NCBI GenBank assembly: GCA_951394405.1
Contig: OX596337.1
Location: 868,001 to 932,000, forward strand
From: Coprinellus micaceus
Lineage: Eukaryota > Basidiomycota > Agaricomycetes > Agaricales > Psathyrellaceae
Reading direction: 5' to 3'
DNA: 64,000 bases
The position numbers were made by a program, and so were the translations under genes. Each line of letters starts with the position of its first letter. The stretch's first letter is position 1. Below the pieces are notes generated by a model that saw nothing but the letters and a program-made list of their open reading frames with translations, searched no databases and was not told the origin of the DNA. Shown here one piece after another: positions 9,600 to 25,054 of this stretch.

Positions 9600-11684
9600 T
9601 TATAGACGAGCTTTCAACGCAGTATCCCTGTCCGCTGCATGATGGGTTGGTGCAATCTCCAGATTATGGAAGAAAGCCATCCACCTATCACGATCCACAA
9701 TAGGCGCCCAGGCATAATCCTCCACGTTCAGGTCCTTTAGCCACTCATCCAAACACGGAAGCGCCCCCTGCACTGCCCTGGCGTGGCTGGTAAATTGGTC
9801 TTCCCGGCTGTACCCCATCTTCTCCGCGAACCACCCCTCGTTCGCCTGCACAGCAGAGGCCAGGTAGAGGTTAGTGATTTGAGGACTCAACCCGGCCTGC
9901 AGAGCCGCTTCGTATGCCATGCGATGGCCGATGCTCAGTGCGATGTTTTCGCATCGAGGCAGGATTAACTGGTTGAAGGCGTCTGACCTATGGTGCCCGA
10001 TGGTACGAATGACGTCCCTTGTCTCGTTGAGCAGCCCTTCCTCGTGGGAGTACAGGACGCTCTTGGGATCATCTGGAGTCGGTAGAGAATACTTTCCGGT
10101 GAGGAGCTCAGATACAAGTCCTGGAGATTCAGGTTAGACAACCTGTTGCGTCTTGAAAGGATGGACGTACGAAGCGAGAGTACGAAGGCGTCTCCTTCTG
10201 CGATACCAACACCCCTTATTTCGTTCTACAAATGACTCAGTCAGCCAGGTGGGACTAGAGAATCGTGAGGGGATTCTATCTCACCGCCAAAGACGCGATT
10301 TGATTGTGAGCAAACAGGCCTTGCACCCCGCATCGCTCTGACAAAGACAACAAGTCGATTTGAACCAAGCGTTGCGACAGTATCTTCAAGACGGTGGCGA
10401 CCGCGTGACGCTGCTCGTATGGGTTCGATGAGTCGGAGAAGAAACGTGCGGAGCGCCAGTAGAACGCCTCCAGCACGAATGCGTTTGCAATCGCCCCAAG
10501 AATCGGCCTATATTGGGTACTGAAACTGATAATGGATACCCGTGGCACGGACGCTGAAGGACTTTTGATGTTTGCACCCGCCCCAGATGACCCTGCCACA
10601 GTGCGTCTTTGACTGTACTTCCCAGCAATGTAGCAAGATACCTTGAGCCCGCTAATGACCGGCGCAACGAATGCCAGGGTTCCAACTGCTACTCTCCATA
10701 GGAGGCGACTAAAGTCATCCCTTGCTTGGAGAATCAAGTCACCTGGCTGGCCTAGAAGGGCCGAGGCAGGAATCTTGACATGGTTGAACGAAGTGATGCT
10801 GTGTTTCACTGGATTGCATCCCGCGCGACCATGAATAATCCTAAGTATGGATAGCCCATGAGATGTAAAGCCGACCTCCTTTGAGAAGAATGCACCCACC
10901 TGATTGTGACCCCCGGATAAGTCCTTTCCTTATCTGAGAGATCGACGAGAAAACAGCGTATGCCGAGGTCTTTATCCCTGACTAATAAGCGCGCATAGAC
11001 GAGAGCAATACTTGATAGACCACTCGGAGCTGTAGGAGGCATAAACCTGAAAAAAAGACTCAGGTGAATGGACTCGAATTTCAATATGATTGTGCACATA
11101 CTTTGCAGCGCCGTGGTGAGGAGTGTGGAGGTCGAACCCGCCCCCTGGAAGCTGTGTTGCGGTGGTCTCTAGGTTGCGGGCGTCTAAACCGTGATCGAGC
11201 TCCGTCAGGCAAAAATGACCGCTAAATATTAAATCAAGTTCAGAGCAAGGGATGGAGGTATGATTCAGCGTACAATACGTCGAAACTGAGGATCTTGTTA
11301 ATAAGCGGGCGGATGTCTGGCCTGTTGTGTGAATACATCGCCAGTGTCCCTGCGACTAAGTTCAACTGAATCCAGACGATGGTGCAGGCCGCGGGGTCCA
11401 TAGTGAATAACGGGTCGAGTTGGACCGCCCACCACTCGTCCGTCAAGTCTTGGATGGTATCCAGAGTCAAGTCTAATGGATGCAAATCGCCTCAGGCGCT
11501 TCGTCGGCCAAATATAAAGGAGAGACGCACCCATGGCCTTCACAAGGGCGATGGCCCGCTGCACGGTCAAGGGCCACTGCTCGGCATTAGACAGCGGCCT
11601 TCCGAGTAGTTCAATGGGACGAAAAAGGTGGAATGTCGCGAGCGCAGTGGTGCTCTTTTTGAGGGTCTTTGAAGGGTTTGCCAT
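9600..11684 (-). CDS. Acyl-CoA oxidase-like flavoprotein, tandem copy 1
   Basis: Belongs to the acyl-CoA dehydrogenase/oxidase superfamily; such enzymes start peroxisomal beta-oxidation and pass electrons from FAD to oxygen. Start ATG at 11684. Exons joined over short introns read QWPLTVQRAIALVKAM, DLTLDTIQDLTDEWW, IQLNLVAGTLAMYSHNRP, GHFCLTELDHGLDARNLETT, LPGGGFDLHTPHHGAAK, FMPPTAPSG and HSITSFNHVKIPASALLG. Later come SERCGVQGLFAHNQIA and NEIRGVGIAEGDAFVLSLAS. The protein ends in ARL, which fits a type 1 peroxisomal targeting signal. The intron at 11530-11473 (58 bases) removes what would otherwise be a frameshift relative to copy 2. I do not see the GGHGY-type motif of classical oxidases, so substrate and exact activity are open. 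Copy 2 lies 3.3 kb upstream in the same orientation. Confidence 0.85.
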
Positions 11685-12887
11685 TGCAATGGTGTTGCGT
11701 AGGTTACGGCTCAGAGCTCAGCGGGGCGAATTGTGGGTCACAGCTGTCCAGGGCGTTTGAGAGACAGCCCATTTATATGTCGACCTTCCCCCTGCATTCG
11801 GAAGAAACTCATCTCCTCTCAGGCTAGCACCAGTGGTCATGTCAAAATACCAGGAGCTACCCAGAGCTAATGACACTCGCGTCATCTAGCTTTTCGCGTC
11901 TGAAGACACCGACCGAAGAAAGGTCCAGGTAAATGAGAAGCAGGGTTACAGTAAAATGAAAACCTCCATGCTGGAAATGTTTAAGCTGTCGGGGAGTGAA
12001 CGCTGCAAAATTGGCCCATGTATCCGCCGGACGCACGCTGGCAAAATCGTGCCAGACGATTTGTTTTTCCCTACCAATCCTTTGTTCTCCTTTGCTACAT
12101 TGGAGGGAAACAAGCTGCCTGCCACAATGTAGACACAATTTAGCGAGTGGAGAAGTCGCGGTTTTCTTGATGTCTTCTTGCAGTGGAAGCTCGACGTTGT
12201 TTAACGCCGAGAGGAGCGGAACTCCGAGTCGACTGTAACTGCCTGATTTAGCAGGATAACTTCAAGTTTGGAGTCACATGCCCCCCTGATTGACAAGCAC
12301 TCTCGCCCTTCCTGGACTAGAGCGCATCGGGTTTGTCTTCCATTCATGCGGCGTCTGCGATGGTAAGGTCGACTTGAGGCACCAGTGGAAACTTAAAGTT
12401 ATGCACCTAGAAACAAGGCAATCAACAGAAGCATAACCCGACCGTTTGCCCTGCCTGCTTCCAAGAGCTCACCACCATCTCACCACCCCTCACTTAAATT
12501 CGTCAACTGGAAAGCAAGAGCACAAGAACAGATCTGAGATTAGTATGGAAACTCCCCATTTCGTTTGGTGGTGTTGCTTGCTGCTTGGACCGGCGTTCCC
12601 CCTTTTACTACTCGCTTAGTATGATATCCACCCTGTATCTCATCTCGTTTTCGCCTTGTCTCTCAGCGACCGCGGCCCGAAATTGAAACTATCCTGCTCC
12701 GAAGCGAAGTGAGGCCTTGAGGGCGTCTTGTAATACATTTCATCTTTCGATCTTCATCACTCCCCGGGGCCCTTCTTCCGTTTCGAGGGTTTGATTCTCA
12801 CTCTGAACGTCGAACTTACGATCACATAGTTATAATAATTTAGGGATACAGGGGTCGTGGGCGGTGGGCGGACGAAATTTTACTTGA
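11685..12887. other. Upstream region of oxidase copy 1, plus a spacer to copy 2
   Basis: From 11685 to about 12560 the sequence resembles the upstream region of copy 2 and presumably holds the promoter. About 12560-12850 has no counterpart and no gene. A minus-strand open frame at 11857-12138 (about 93 codons) shows no motif and is not called. Confidence 0.5.
11772..11777 (-). promoter_or_regulatory. TATA box of oxidase copy 1
   Basis: TATAAA on the minus strand about 88 bases before the start codon. The same element sits about 84 bases before the start of copy 2 inside otherwise diverging sequence, which supports function. Confidence 0.6.
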
Positions 12888-14990
12888 TTATAGACGGGCT
12901 TTCAACACACTAGTACCCCTTTGCGCCACCTGGTGGGATGGTGCAATTTCCAGACTATGGAAAAAAGCCATCCACCTATCACGATCCACAATAGGCGCCC
13001 AGGCATAATCCTCCACGTTCAGCTTTTTCAACCACTCGTCCAAACAAGGTAGTGCCCCCTGCACCGCCCTGGCGTGGCTGGTAAATTGGTCTTCCCGACT
13101 GTACCCCATCTTCTCCGCGAACCACCCCTCGTTCGCCTGCACAGCAGAGGCCAGGTAGAGGTTAGTGATTTGAGGACTCAACCCAGCCTGCAGAGCCGCT
13201 TCGTAAGCCATGCGATGGCCGATGCTCAGTGCGATGTTTTCGCATCGAGGGAGGATTAACTGGTTGAAGGCGTCTGACCTATGGTGCCCGATAGTACGAA
13301 TGACGTCCCTTGTCTCGTTGAAGAGTCCTTCCTCGTGGGTGTAGAGGATGTTCTTGGGATCATCTGGAGTCGGTAGAGAATACTTTCCGGTGAGGAGCTC
13401 AGATATAAGCCCTGGAGATTCAGGTTAGACTCCCTGCCGTTGACTGGGTTGAGTTGAAAGGCTTCACATACTAAGCGAGAGTACGAAGGCGTCTCCCTCT
13501 GCAATACCAACACCCCTTATTTCGTTCTACAAATGACTCAGTCAGCCAGGTGGGCCGAAAGGATCAAGAAATAATTCTATCTTACCGCCAAAGATGCGAT
13601 TTGATTATGGGCGAACAGCCCTTGCACCCCGCATCGCTCTGACAAGAACAGCAAGTCGTTTTGAACCAAGCGTTGCGACAGTATTTTCAAGATGGTCGCA
13701 ACTGCGTGCCGCTGCTCGTATGGGTTAGACGGGTCCGAGAAGAACTTCGCAGAGCGCCAGTAGAATGCCTCCAGCACGAATGCATTCGCAATCGCCACGA
13801 GGATTGGCCTGTATTGGGTGCTGAAGCTGATAATGGGCACCCTTAGTACCGACGTTGAGTGTTCCTTGGCGCCGATCCTCGATTCAGAAGAGGACCCGGC
13901 CACAGTGCGTCTTTGGCTGTACTTCCCAGCAATGTAGCAAGATACCTTGAGCGCGCCAATGACTGGTCCAACGAATGCCAGAGTTCCGACTGCCACCCTC
14001 CATATGAGACGACTGAAGTTATCCCTCGCTTGAAGACTTGAGGCTTCTGGCACGCCTAGGAGAGATGAAGCTGGAAGCTTGACGTGGTTGAACGAAGTGA
14101 TACTGTGCTTCACGGGCTTGCATCCCGCGCGACCGTGGATAATCCTGAGCATGGACCCCCGATGAGATGTAAAGCTGGCTGCGTTTGAATAGGATGCGCC
14201 TACCTGATTGTGACGCCTGGGTACGCCCTTTTCTCGTCGGAGAGATCTACGAGGAAACAGCGTATGCCGCGGTCTTTGTCGCTGACTACTAAGCGCGCAA
14301 AGACGACAGCGATACTTGGTAGACCACTCGGAGCCGTGGGAGGCATAAACCTGAAGAAGGGAAAATTAAGTCAACGAACTGGAATCCCGAAAATATTCCG
14401 TACTTTGCAGCACCATGGTGAGGAGTGTGGAGGTCGAATCCACCCCCTGGAAGCTGTGTTGCGGTGGTCTCCAGGTTGCGGGCGTCTAAACCGTGATCGA
14501 GCTCCGTGAGGCAGAAATGACCGCTGAATATCAAATCAGATCCGGAGTGAGGGGTAGAGGTACGATCAGCGTACAATGCATCGAAATTGAGGATTTTGTC
14601 AATAACCAGCCGAAGCTCTGGCCTGTTATGCGAGTACATGGCCACTGTTCCTGCGACCAAGTTCAATTGGATCCAGACGACAGTGCAAATAGCCGGGTCG
14701 ATTGTGAATATGGGGTCGAGTTGTGCTGCCCACCATTCCTCTGTGAGGCCTTGGATGGCATCCAAAGTCAAGTCTAATGAGTGTAGTTGTTTTTGTCGGT
14801 TTACTGGATCCCCTTCGTGGTATAAAGTAGACGCACCCATGGCCTTAACAAGGGCGATGGCCCTCTGCACGGTCAAGGGCCATTGTTCAGCGCTAGAGGA
14901 CGGCCTTCCGAGTAGTTCAACGGGACAAAAAAGGCGGGACGTCGCGAGGGGAGCGGTTCTCTTTTTGAGGGTGTTCAAGGCGTCTGCCAT
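12888..14990 (-). CDS. Acyl-CoA oxidase-like flavoprotein, tandem copy 2
   Basis: Paralogue of the gene at 9600-11684 with the same motif order: AEQWPLTVQRAIALVKAM, LTLDAIQGLTEEWW, IQLNLVAGTVAMYSHNRP, GHFCLTELDHGLDARNLETT, LPGGGFDLHTPHHGAAK and SITSFNHVKLPASSLLG. Start ATG at 14990; the protein also ends in ARL, a likely peroxisomal targeting signal. The first intron (14836-14774) is 63 bases without a stop, so it can be mistaken for coding sequence. Comparison with copy 1, whose matching segment is 58 bases and unrelated in sequence, shows it is an intron. Both copies appear intact. Keeping two diverged peroxisomal copies suggests different substrates or expression, but this is inference. 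Confidence 0.85.
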
Positions 14991-15746
14991 TGTGATGGTG
15001 TTGCGGAGGGTTCAGCTCAGAGCTCAGCGGGACAAAGTGGGGGTCAACCGTCCAAAGCATATGAGCGAAAATATTTATACGTCAACCTGCCCCTTGTATT
15101 CGGAGGAATCATTTCTCCTCTAGCACGAGCGGTCATGTCAAAGTACCAGGGCTACCCAGTGTTGATGATCCACTCTCTCTTGCTAAGCTTGAACGTTACA
15201 ATTGCAAAAGAGCTATGCAAAGGTACGTCTGGAGACACCGGCCAAATGAAGCTCCGGGTCGATGGGAAGCGGGAAGGAGTTGCAGTGAAATGAAAAAACC
15301 AACGCTAGAATCGTCGAAGCCAAGTCTAAGCTGGCGAAGCTTTACGTTGTTTAGCGCCGAGAGGCATCGGAGGGAGGAACTCCGACAACCGGATTTGGCA
15401 GGAGAACTTTGCCACATGCGCTTTAATTGCCAGGCCTTCTCACCTTCCCGGACTAGAGTCGGGCTAGGGCGTATCGAGGTTGTCTTCCATTCATGCGTCG
15501 TCTGCAGTGCTGAGGCCTACTAAAGTTATGCGTCTAGGGACAAGGGAATCAACAGAAGCCGAAAGTTCACTCCTTGCGTACCAAAATCTCACCATTGCCT
15601 CAGCTCTCCTCGCTTTGGATTCGTCAGTTGGAAAGCAAGAGCACAAATACAGATTAGTATGTAAAGTACAAAGATAAACAATGCATCATGAGCTTGCGAA
15701 AAATCGACAGGGGGGACAGATCTGACAGATCCAATCTACATACACC
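14991..15746. other. Upstream region of oxidase copy 2
   Basis: Matches the region upstream of copy 1 up to about 15660, including a TATA element. The final part lies close to the 3' end of the Yta7-like gene. No gene is seen. Confidence 0.5.
15074..15079 (-). promoter_or_regulatory. TATA box of oxidase copy 2
   Basis: TATAAA on the minus strand about 84 bases before the start codon, at the position equivalent to the TATA box of copy 1. Confidence 0.6.
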
Positions 15747-20918
<5,172 letters not shown>

Positions 20919-21597
20919 GGCTGGGAGTTTGATCTTCAAGAGGGCGTCGTCCGCTGGTAGCTCTGGTATATTCATGCAAGTGAAGCCGTCGTCGTCGTCG
21001 TCGACCAGGAGGTATACCGACGAATTTTGGGTGCACAATGTCCAAGGTCAACTTCAATGGCCATTGTGCTGAGGTGGCTGTGCCTGTTTGCCCATGTTGG
21101 TCCCGTTGATCGAACACGACCCGCCTCGTCTCCGCTGGATCAAGCTCTGACCACCCCCCAAACCATGACCATGAACCCTACCGAGATCCGAAATATGGTC
21201 TCTCTGCGAGGCTCAATGTGTGTCTTCGTGCGAGTCGAGCGAGGGTGGCGTCTCAGGTGCCCAAAAATGAGGAAATTTGACAAAAAAGAGCAGAAATGAA
21301 GTAGGCATTGTCGATTCCATCTTCTGAGATTGTGGAGGTTCGAAAGGAAGGGGATTCGTCTCATTTTTTGAACTCTCGTTCACCAGATTTCCTGGGCTCA
21401 GCGTGACATTTCCAACGTGTGACACGCCGTGACGTCCTGTGAGTGTCACGCCGATGAGTGGTGGCATGCACGTGATCCTGCGATTTTGGACTCCGACGGC
21501 GACGACACCGGAGTTTTGGGTGCGGCGTCGGGTTCGTTGAACTCGTCCACATCTCCCACTATTCCATTTATTTGACCTTTAAACCTGGCTGAAAACC
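20919..21597. promoter_or_regulatory. Divergent promoter region of the Yta7-like gene and RNA14
   Basis: About 680 bases between two start codons on opposite strands. It holds two near-identical TG[A/T]CACGCCG boxes (about 21420 and 21444) with a TGACGTC core between them, a form bound by bZIP factors of the ATF/CREB type in other fungi. Binding here is inference. The part next to 20918 stays open in the Yta7 frame and may be coding. Confidence 0.45.
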
Positions 21598-24569
21598 ATG
21601 GACGAACCTGCTCAAAATGAAGACATCCATCTCGACGGTGACCAGACTCAGCCAACGGGAGAAATCATCGCTGCGTTGAACCAAAATGGCAGTTCCACCA
21701 GTATCAAGACTGAAGCAGATTTGGACGGTCCGACGAGTGAATTCGATGCCCTGTTTGCCCGCTTGTCCGAGAATCCGCACGACCCAGAGGGTTGGAAGCG
21801 CCTCATTGACCTGGCGACCAACAGCGGTGAGATTCCGAAGATCCAGAAGGCGTATGACGAGCTGTTGAAGCATTACCCCAATACGGTGAGCAGTACGAGG
21901 GAAACTGAGTGGACTCGAGGAGTGTTCATGGAATTTGATTCTAGTCGTCTGCACAAATTGCATATATCAGCCATTTCTTGAACGACGAGTCAACCTTCAC
22001 AGAAGCCGAGCAATTGTTCATCAAGTTCCTGAGGAGTTCGCCCAACGTTGACCTATGGAAATTTTACCTGACTTATGTTCGGTGAGTGACAGGTGTCGTG
22101 TTTCCGGATGGAAGGGGGACCAATGCTGGATTCGCAGTCGTCGCAATACCGGCCCTTCAACGCGTGAAATCGTTCGGAAATCCTATGACTTCGCTCTAAG
22201 CCACATTGGACAAGACAAGGATGCGGGGGAGATATACAACGACTACATTCAGTTCCTCAAGGCTGGAGATGCATCATCAACATGGGAAGAGCAACAGAAG
22301 ATGGACGCGCTACGCAAAGCGTACCACAAGGCGGTTCAGATTCCCTTGGACAACGTCGAACGCCTTTGGTCCGAGTTGGAGACCTTCGAGACCAACCTCA
22401 ACAAAATTACCGCCAAGAAGTTCATGTCTGATCTCTCGCCCGCCCACATGCAAGCGCGTACTGTTTTGAGGCAGCTCACCAGCCATCTAAACGGCTTGTA
22501 CCCCGCGAACCAAGGGTCAGAATTGTTCCTGCCTGCGTTGCCCAAGTTTGACGCTGCCGATCGCAGCCTCGTCGGAAAGTGGAAAGCCTACCTGAAGTGG
22601 GAGGAAAGCAACCCTTTGGAAATCGAAGAGAAGGACAAACACACGCTCGTCACACGTATTCAAGGAGTGTATCGGAAAGCTGTGATTCGTATGAGATTCT
22701 ACGGCGAGATCTGGTTCATGGCGTACACCTGGACGAACGCTATTCCTGGAAAGCAAGATGAAGCGCTCGCCATTCTCAAGTCGGGTTTGGACGCGAATCC
22801 CTTAAGGTCAGCCTTTGGCGAAACGCTGCCTAAACCTGGATCAAAACTGACTTGGAACAGTTACCTTTTGGCGTTTGCGTACGCCGAGGCTACGGAACTC
22901 AAGAAAGATTATGCCGAGGCCCATAGTACCTTTGAGAAGCTCATTATTGCTCTCTCCAAGGCCCTCGACGAATTGGAGAAGGTTAACCCTCCGGCGCCTA
23001 ACGGCGTCCCAGACGAGCCCAACAACTCTCAATCGACCAACGACTCTTTCGACTCTCAGGGGTCCAGTTCTAAGCCCTCGAAGTCAAAGAAGCCCACGGA
23101 ATTGCAGGAGCGGAGAACGGAGTATGGTTTGGCTTACATCATGTGGATGAGGTTCGCTAGGCGTGCAGAAGGTCTTCAGTCTCTCCGGAAGGTGTTCGCG
23201 AAGGCACGAAAAGACCGGTGGGCACCTTGGGAGGTGTACGAGGCTAGCGGTACGTCAAAAACCTTATGATCTGCTTATCATCGTTCTCATCCTATTCTTA
23301 GCTCTTATGGAGTACCACTGCTTCGATGACAAGACTGTCGCCAGCCGAATCTTCGAGAAGGGGCTGGAATACTTTGGAGATGAGATCGACTACGTGTGTC
23401 GATATCTCGGTTTCCTTATAAGCATCAACGATGGCAACAGTAAGTCTTTAAGCGCCCACCCCTTCACAAGATGACAGGTTAACCATGTCACAATAGACGC
23501 TCGAGCGCTTTTCGAACGCGTGATTCCCACATTCCCTGCGGATCGTGCCCGCCAACTCTGGGAGAGGTGGGCAAGATACGAATACCAGTATGGCGACTTG
23601 GAGGCAGCGATCAAGCTCGAGAAGCGTATGTCGGAGGTATACCCCAACGACCCGCCCATCAAGCGCTTCGCCCAAAGGCACATCTATTTGGGTGTTGACG
23701 CAATCGCCGCTCGTGATCTAGGGTTTGCTCTGGCACGCCGACACAACGCGGGATCTACCCCAGGGTTGGGCAAGACCGAAACCCTTCAGTCTCTGGGGGT
23801 GGGCAACACGAGTGGGGCAAAGCGACCTGCGTCACCCGACCACCGGGTCAAGCGTGAGGATAACCGCAACTTCAACGAGGGCGGGACTGGGTACAAGCGT
23901 CAGAGGGGCAATGCGTCTCCTTCCCGTGATCGTGATGTTCCGATGAGAGATCGCGATAGGGAACACAGGGATAGGGACGGCCGGGATAGGTGGGGTGATA
24001 ACAGGAGGAGATTCTCGCCTGCGCCTGCCCCGCCCGCCTCCGCTCCAAACTGGGATAACAAGGAGCGCGACAGAGATGATAGGGATGGCTCAAGAGGTTA
24101 TGGGCCCGGAGGGCGCGAGATGAAGAAGGAGGAGTCATTCAGGGGCGTTCCTCAAGCCCAGATCCCCCCTATCGTTTCTTGGTTCGTCGGAGAATTGCCT
24201 CCCACCGCCTCGTTTGATGGTTAGTTTCTTGTATTGACCTGGGTCTCTAACTTTCCTGACTCCTTTCGCCATTGTCACAGGCCCAATATTCAAGACGGAA
24301 GATCTCATGAAGTGTTTCAAGAACGCAATTATACCTAGCTCAGGTGCTGGTGGTCCCAGTGGGGGGCCTCCTCCCCCTCGAGTTAGGTCCCCGCCTCCGG
24401 CCGGGCCATCCGGGTTTACTCAACACCATCGAGGAGGAGGAGGAGGTTCGTGACTTCTGACTCTATCATTATACTCTTCTAACCAACTTTTCCCCCTACA
24501 GGCGGTCGACCTCCTCCAGATTACGGCCCTTACCAGGGGCCTGGTGGTGGTCGCGGGAGGCGTTATTGA
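21598..24569 (+). CDS. RNA14: mRNA 3'-end-processing protein RNA14 (CstF-77 homologue)
   Basis: Scaffold of cleavage factor IA, which binds other cleavage and polyadenylation factors. Start ATG 21598; the first exon ends at 21885 and resumes at 21945 to read SSAQIAYISHFLNDE. HAT helical repeats follow: PEGWKRLIDLATNSGEIPKI, VDLWKFYLTYVR, YNDYIQFLKAG, LWSELETFETNLNK, RMRFYGEIWFMAYTW. The Suf-domain core is AYIMWMRFARRAEGLQSLRK, VFAKARKDR, ALMEYHC and ARALFERVIPTFPADRARQL. The C-terminus is unusual in being Arg/Asp-rich with RDRD-type repeats (about 23930-24010), then a conserved-looking segment PPIVSWFVGELP with IFKTEDLMKCFKNA and a Gly-rich tail ending RGRRY. About 850 aa, at least seven introns. 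The Suf/HAT body makes the call firm; the Gly-rich end relies on two short inferred introns. Confidence 0.92.
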
Positions 24570-25054
24570 TCTTATGTATAGAGTTCGTTGTATTGGATTG
24601 ATTCCCTTATACCTCACTTCGTTTTCTTTCGTCCTTTCATCGCAGTTCGTTCGATTCATGGCTTTATTCCTATGTACTGTCATTCGCGTATGAAATGCGG
24701 TTCTCCCCTGGCTCCCGGGTTGCCCCACTGGGTGCACCCGCGATGTACGCATGGCCTTCTGCTTGAGGCTGACCACTCCCGGCATAACTATCTCCTCATC
24801 CTTCTTCTCAGTCCTATCTGCTCCCTCACTCCTCCATCCGACCTCAATCTAATCTCCCGGTTCTCGGTATTAAAAGGGGTTAGTGCGCATCATAGATGTC
24901 AAACGCAGGTCAAACATGCCAACCGAGTAGCAACTGGCCCGCCTTCATCTTACCTCTCCCTGTACAATTCCTCCACGTCGCTCGTCGTCGTTCGACGGAC
25001 ACCATGCAATTTTGCTCCACTCCATAACCATAGAACGATACCCAACAGCAAAGA
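24570..25054. other. Intergenic region
   Basis: Holds the 3' end of RNA14 and the upstream region of the MCH1-like transporter. The stretch is C/T-rich toward the transporter start. No further gene or repeat seen. Confidence 0.4.

Larger units (their letters stand above)
9560..12560. repeat. Tandem duplication unit A
   Basis: This unit holds an acyl-CoA oxidase-like gene and roughly 0.9 kb upstream of it, and is matched by a second unit at about 12850-15660. The similarity covers coding exons, introns (more diverged) and upstream sequence, for example a shared tcgtc-aactggaaagcaagagcacaa block near 12500 and 15630. The boundaries are approximate. Confidence 0.75.
12850..15660. repeat. Tandem duplication unit B
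   Basis: The second copy of the oxidase unit, in the same orientation as unit A, with a start-to-start offset of about 3.3 kb. Coding exons are clearly conserved. Introns differ in length and sequence, so the duplication is not recent. Confidence 0.75.

Noticed and set aside
11473..11530. Apparent frameshift making oxidase copy 1 a pseudogene
   Set aside because: The region is an intron in both copies; removing it restores the frame and the DLTLDTIQ block.
11857..12138. Minus-strand open frame in the duplicated upstream region of oxidase copy 1
   Set aside because: The matching part of copy 2 does not keep the frame, so it is promoter sequence rather than a gene.
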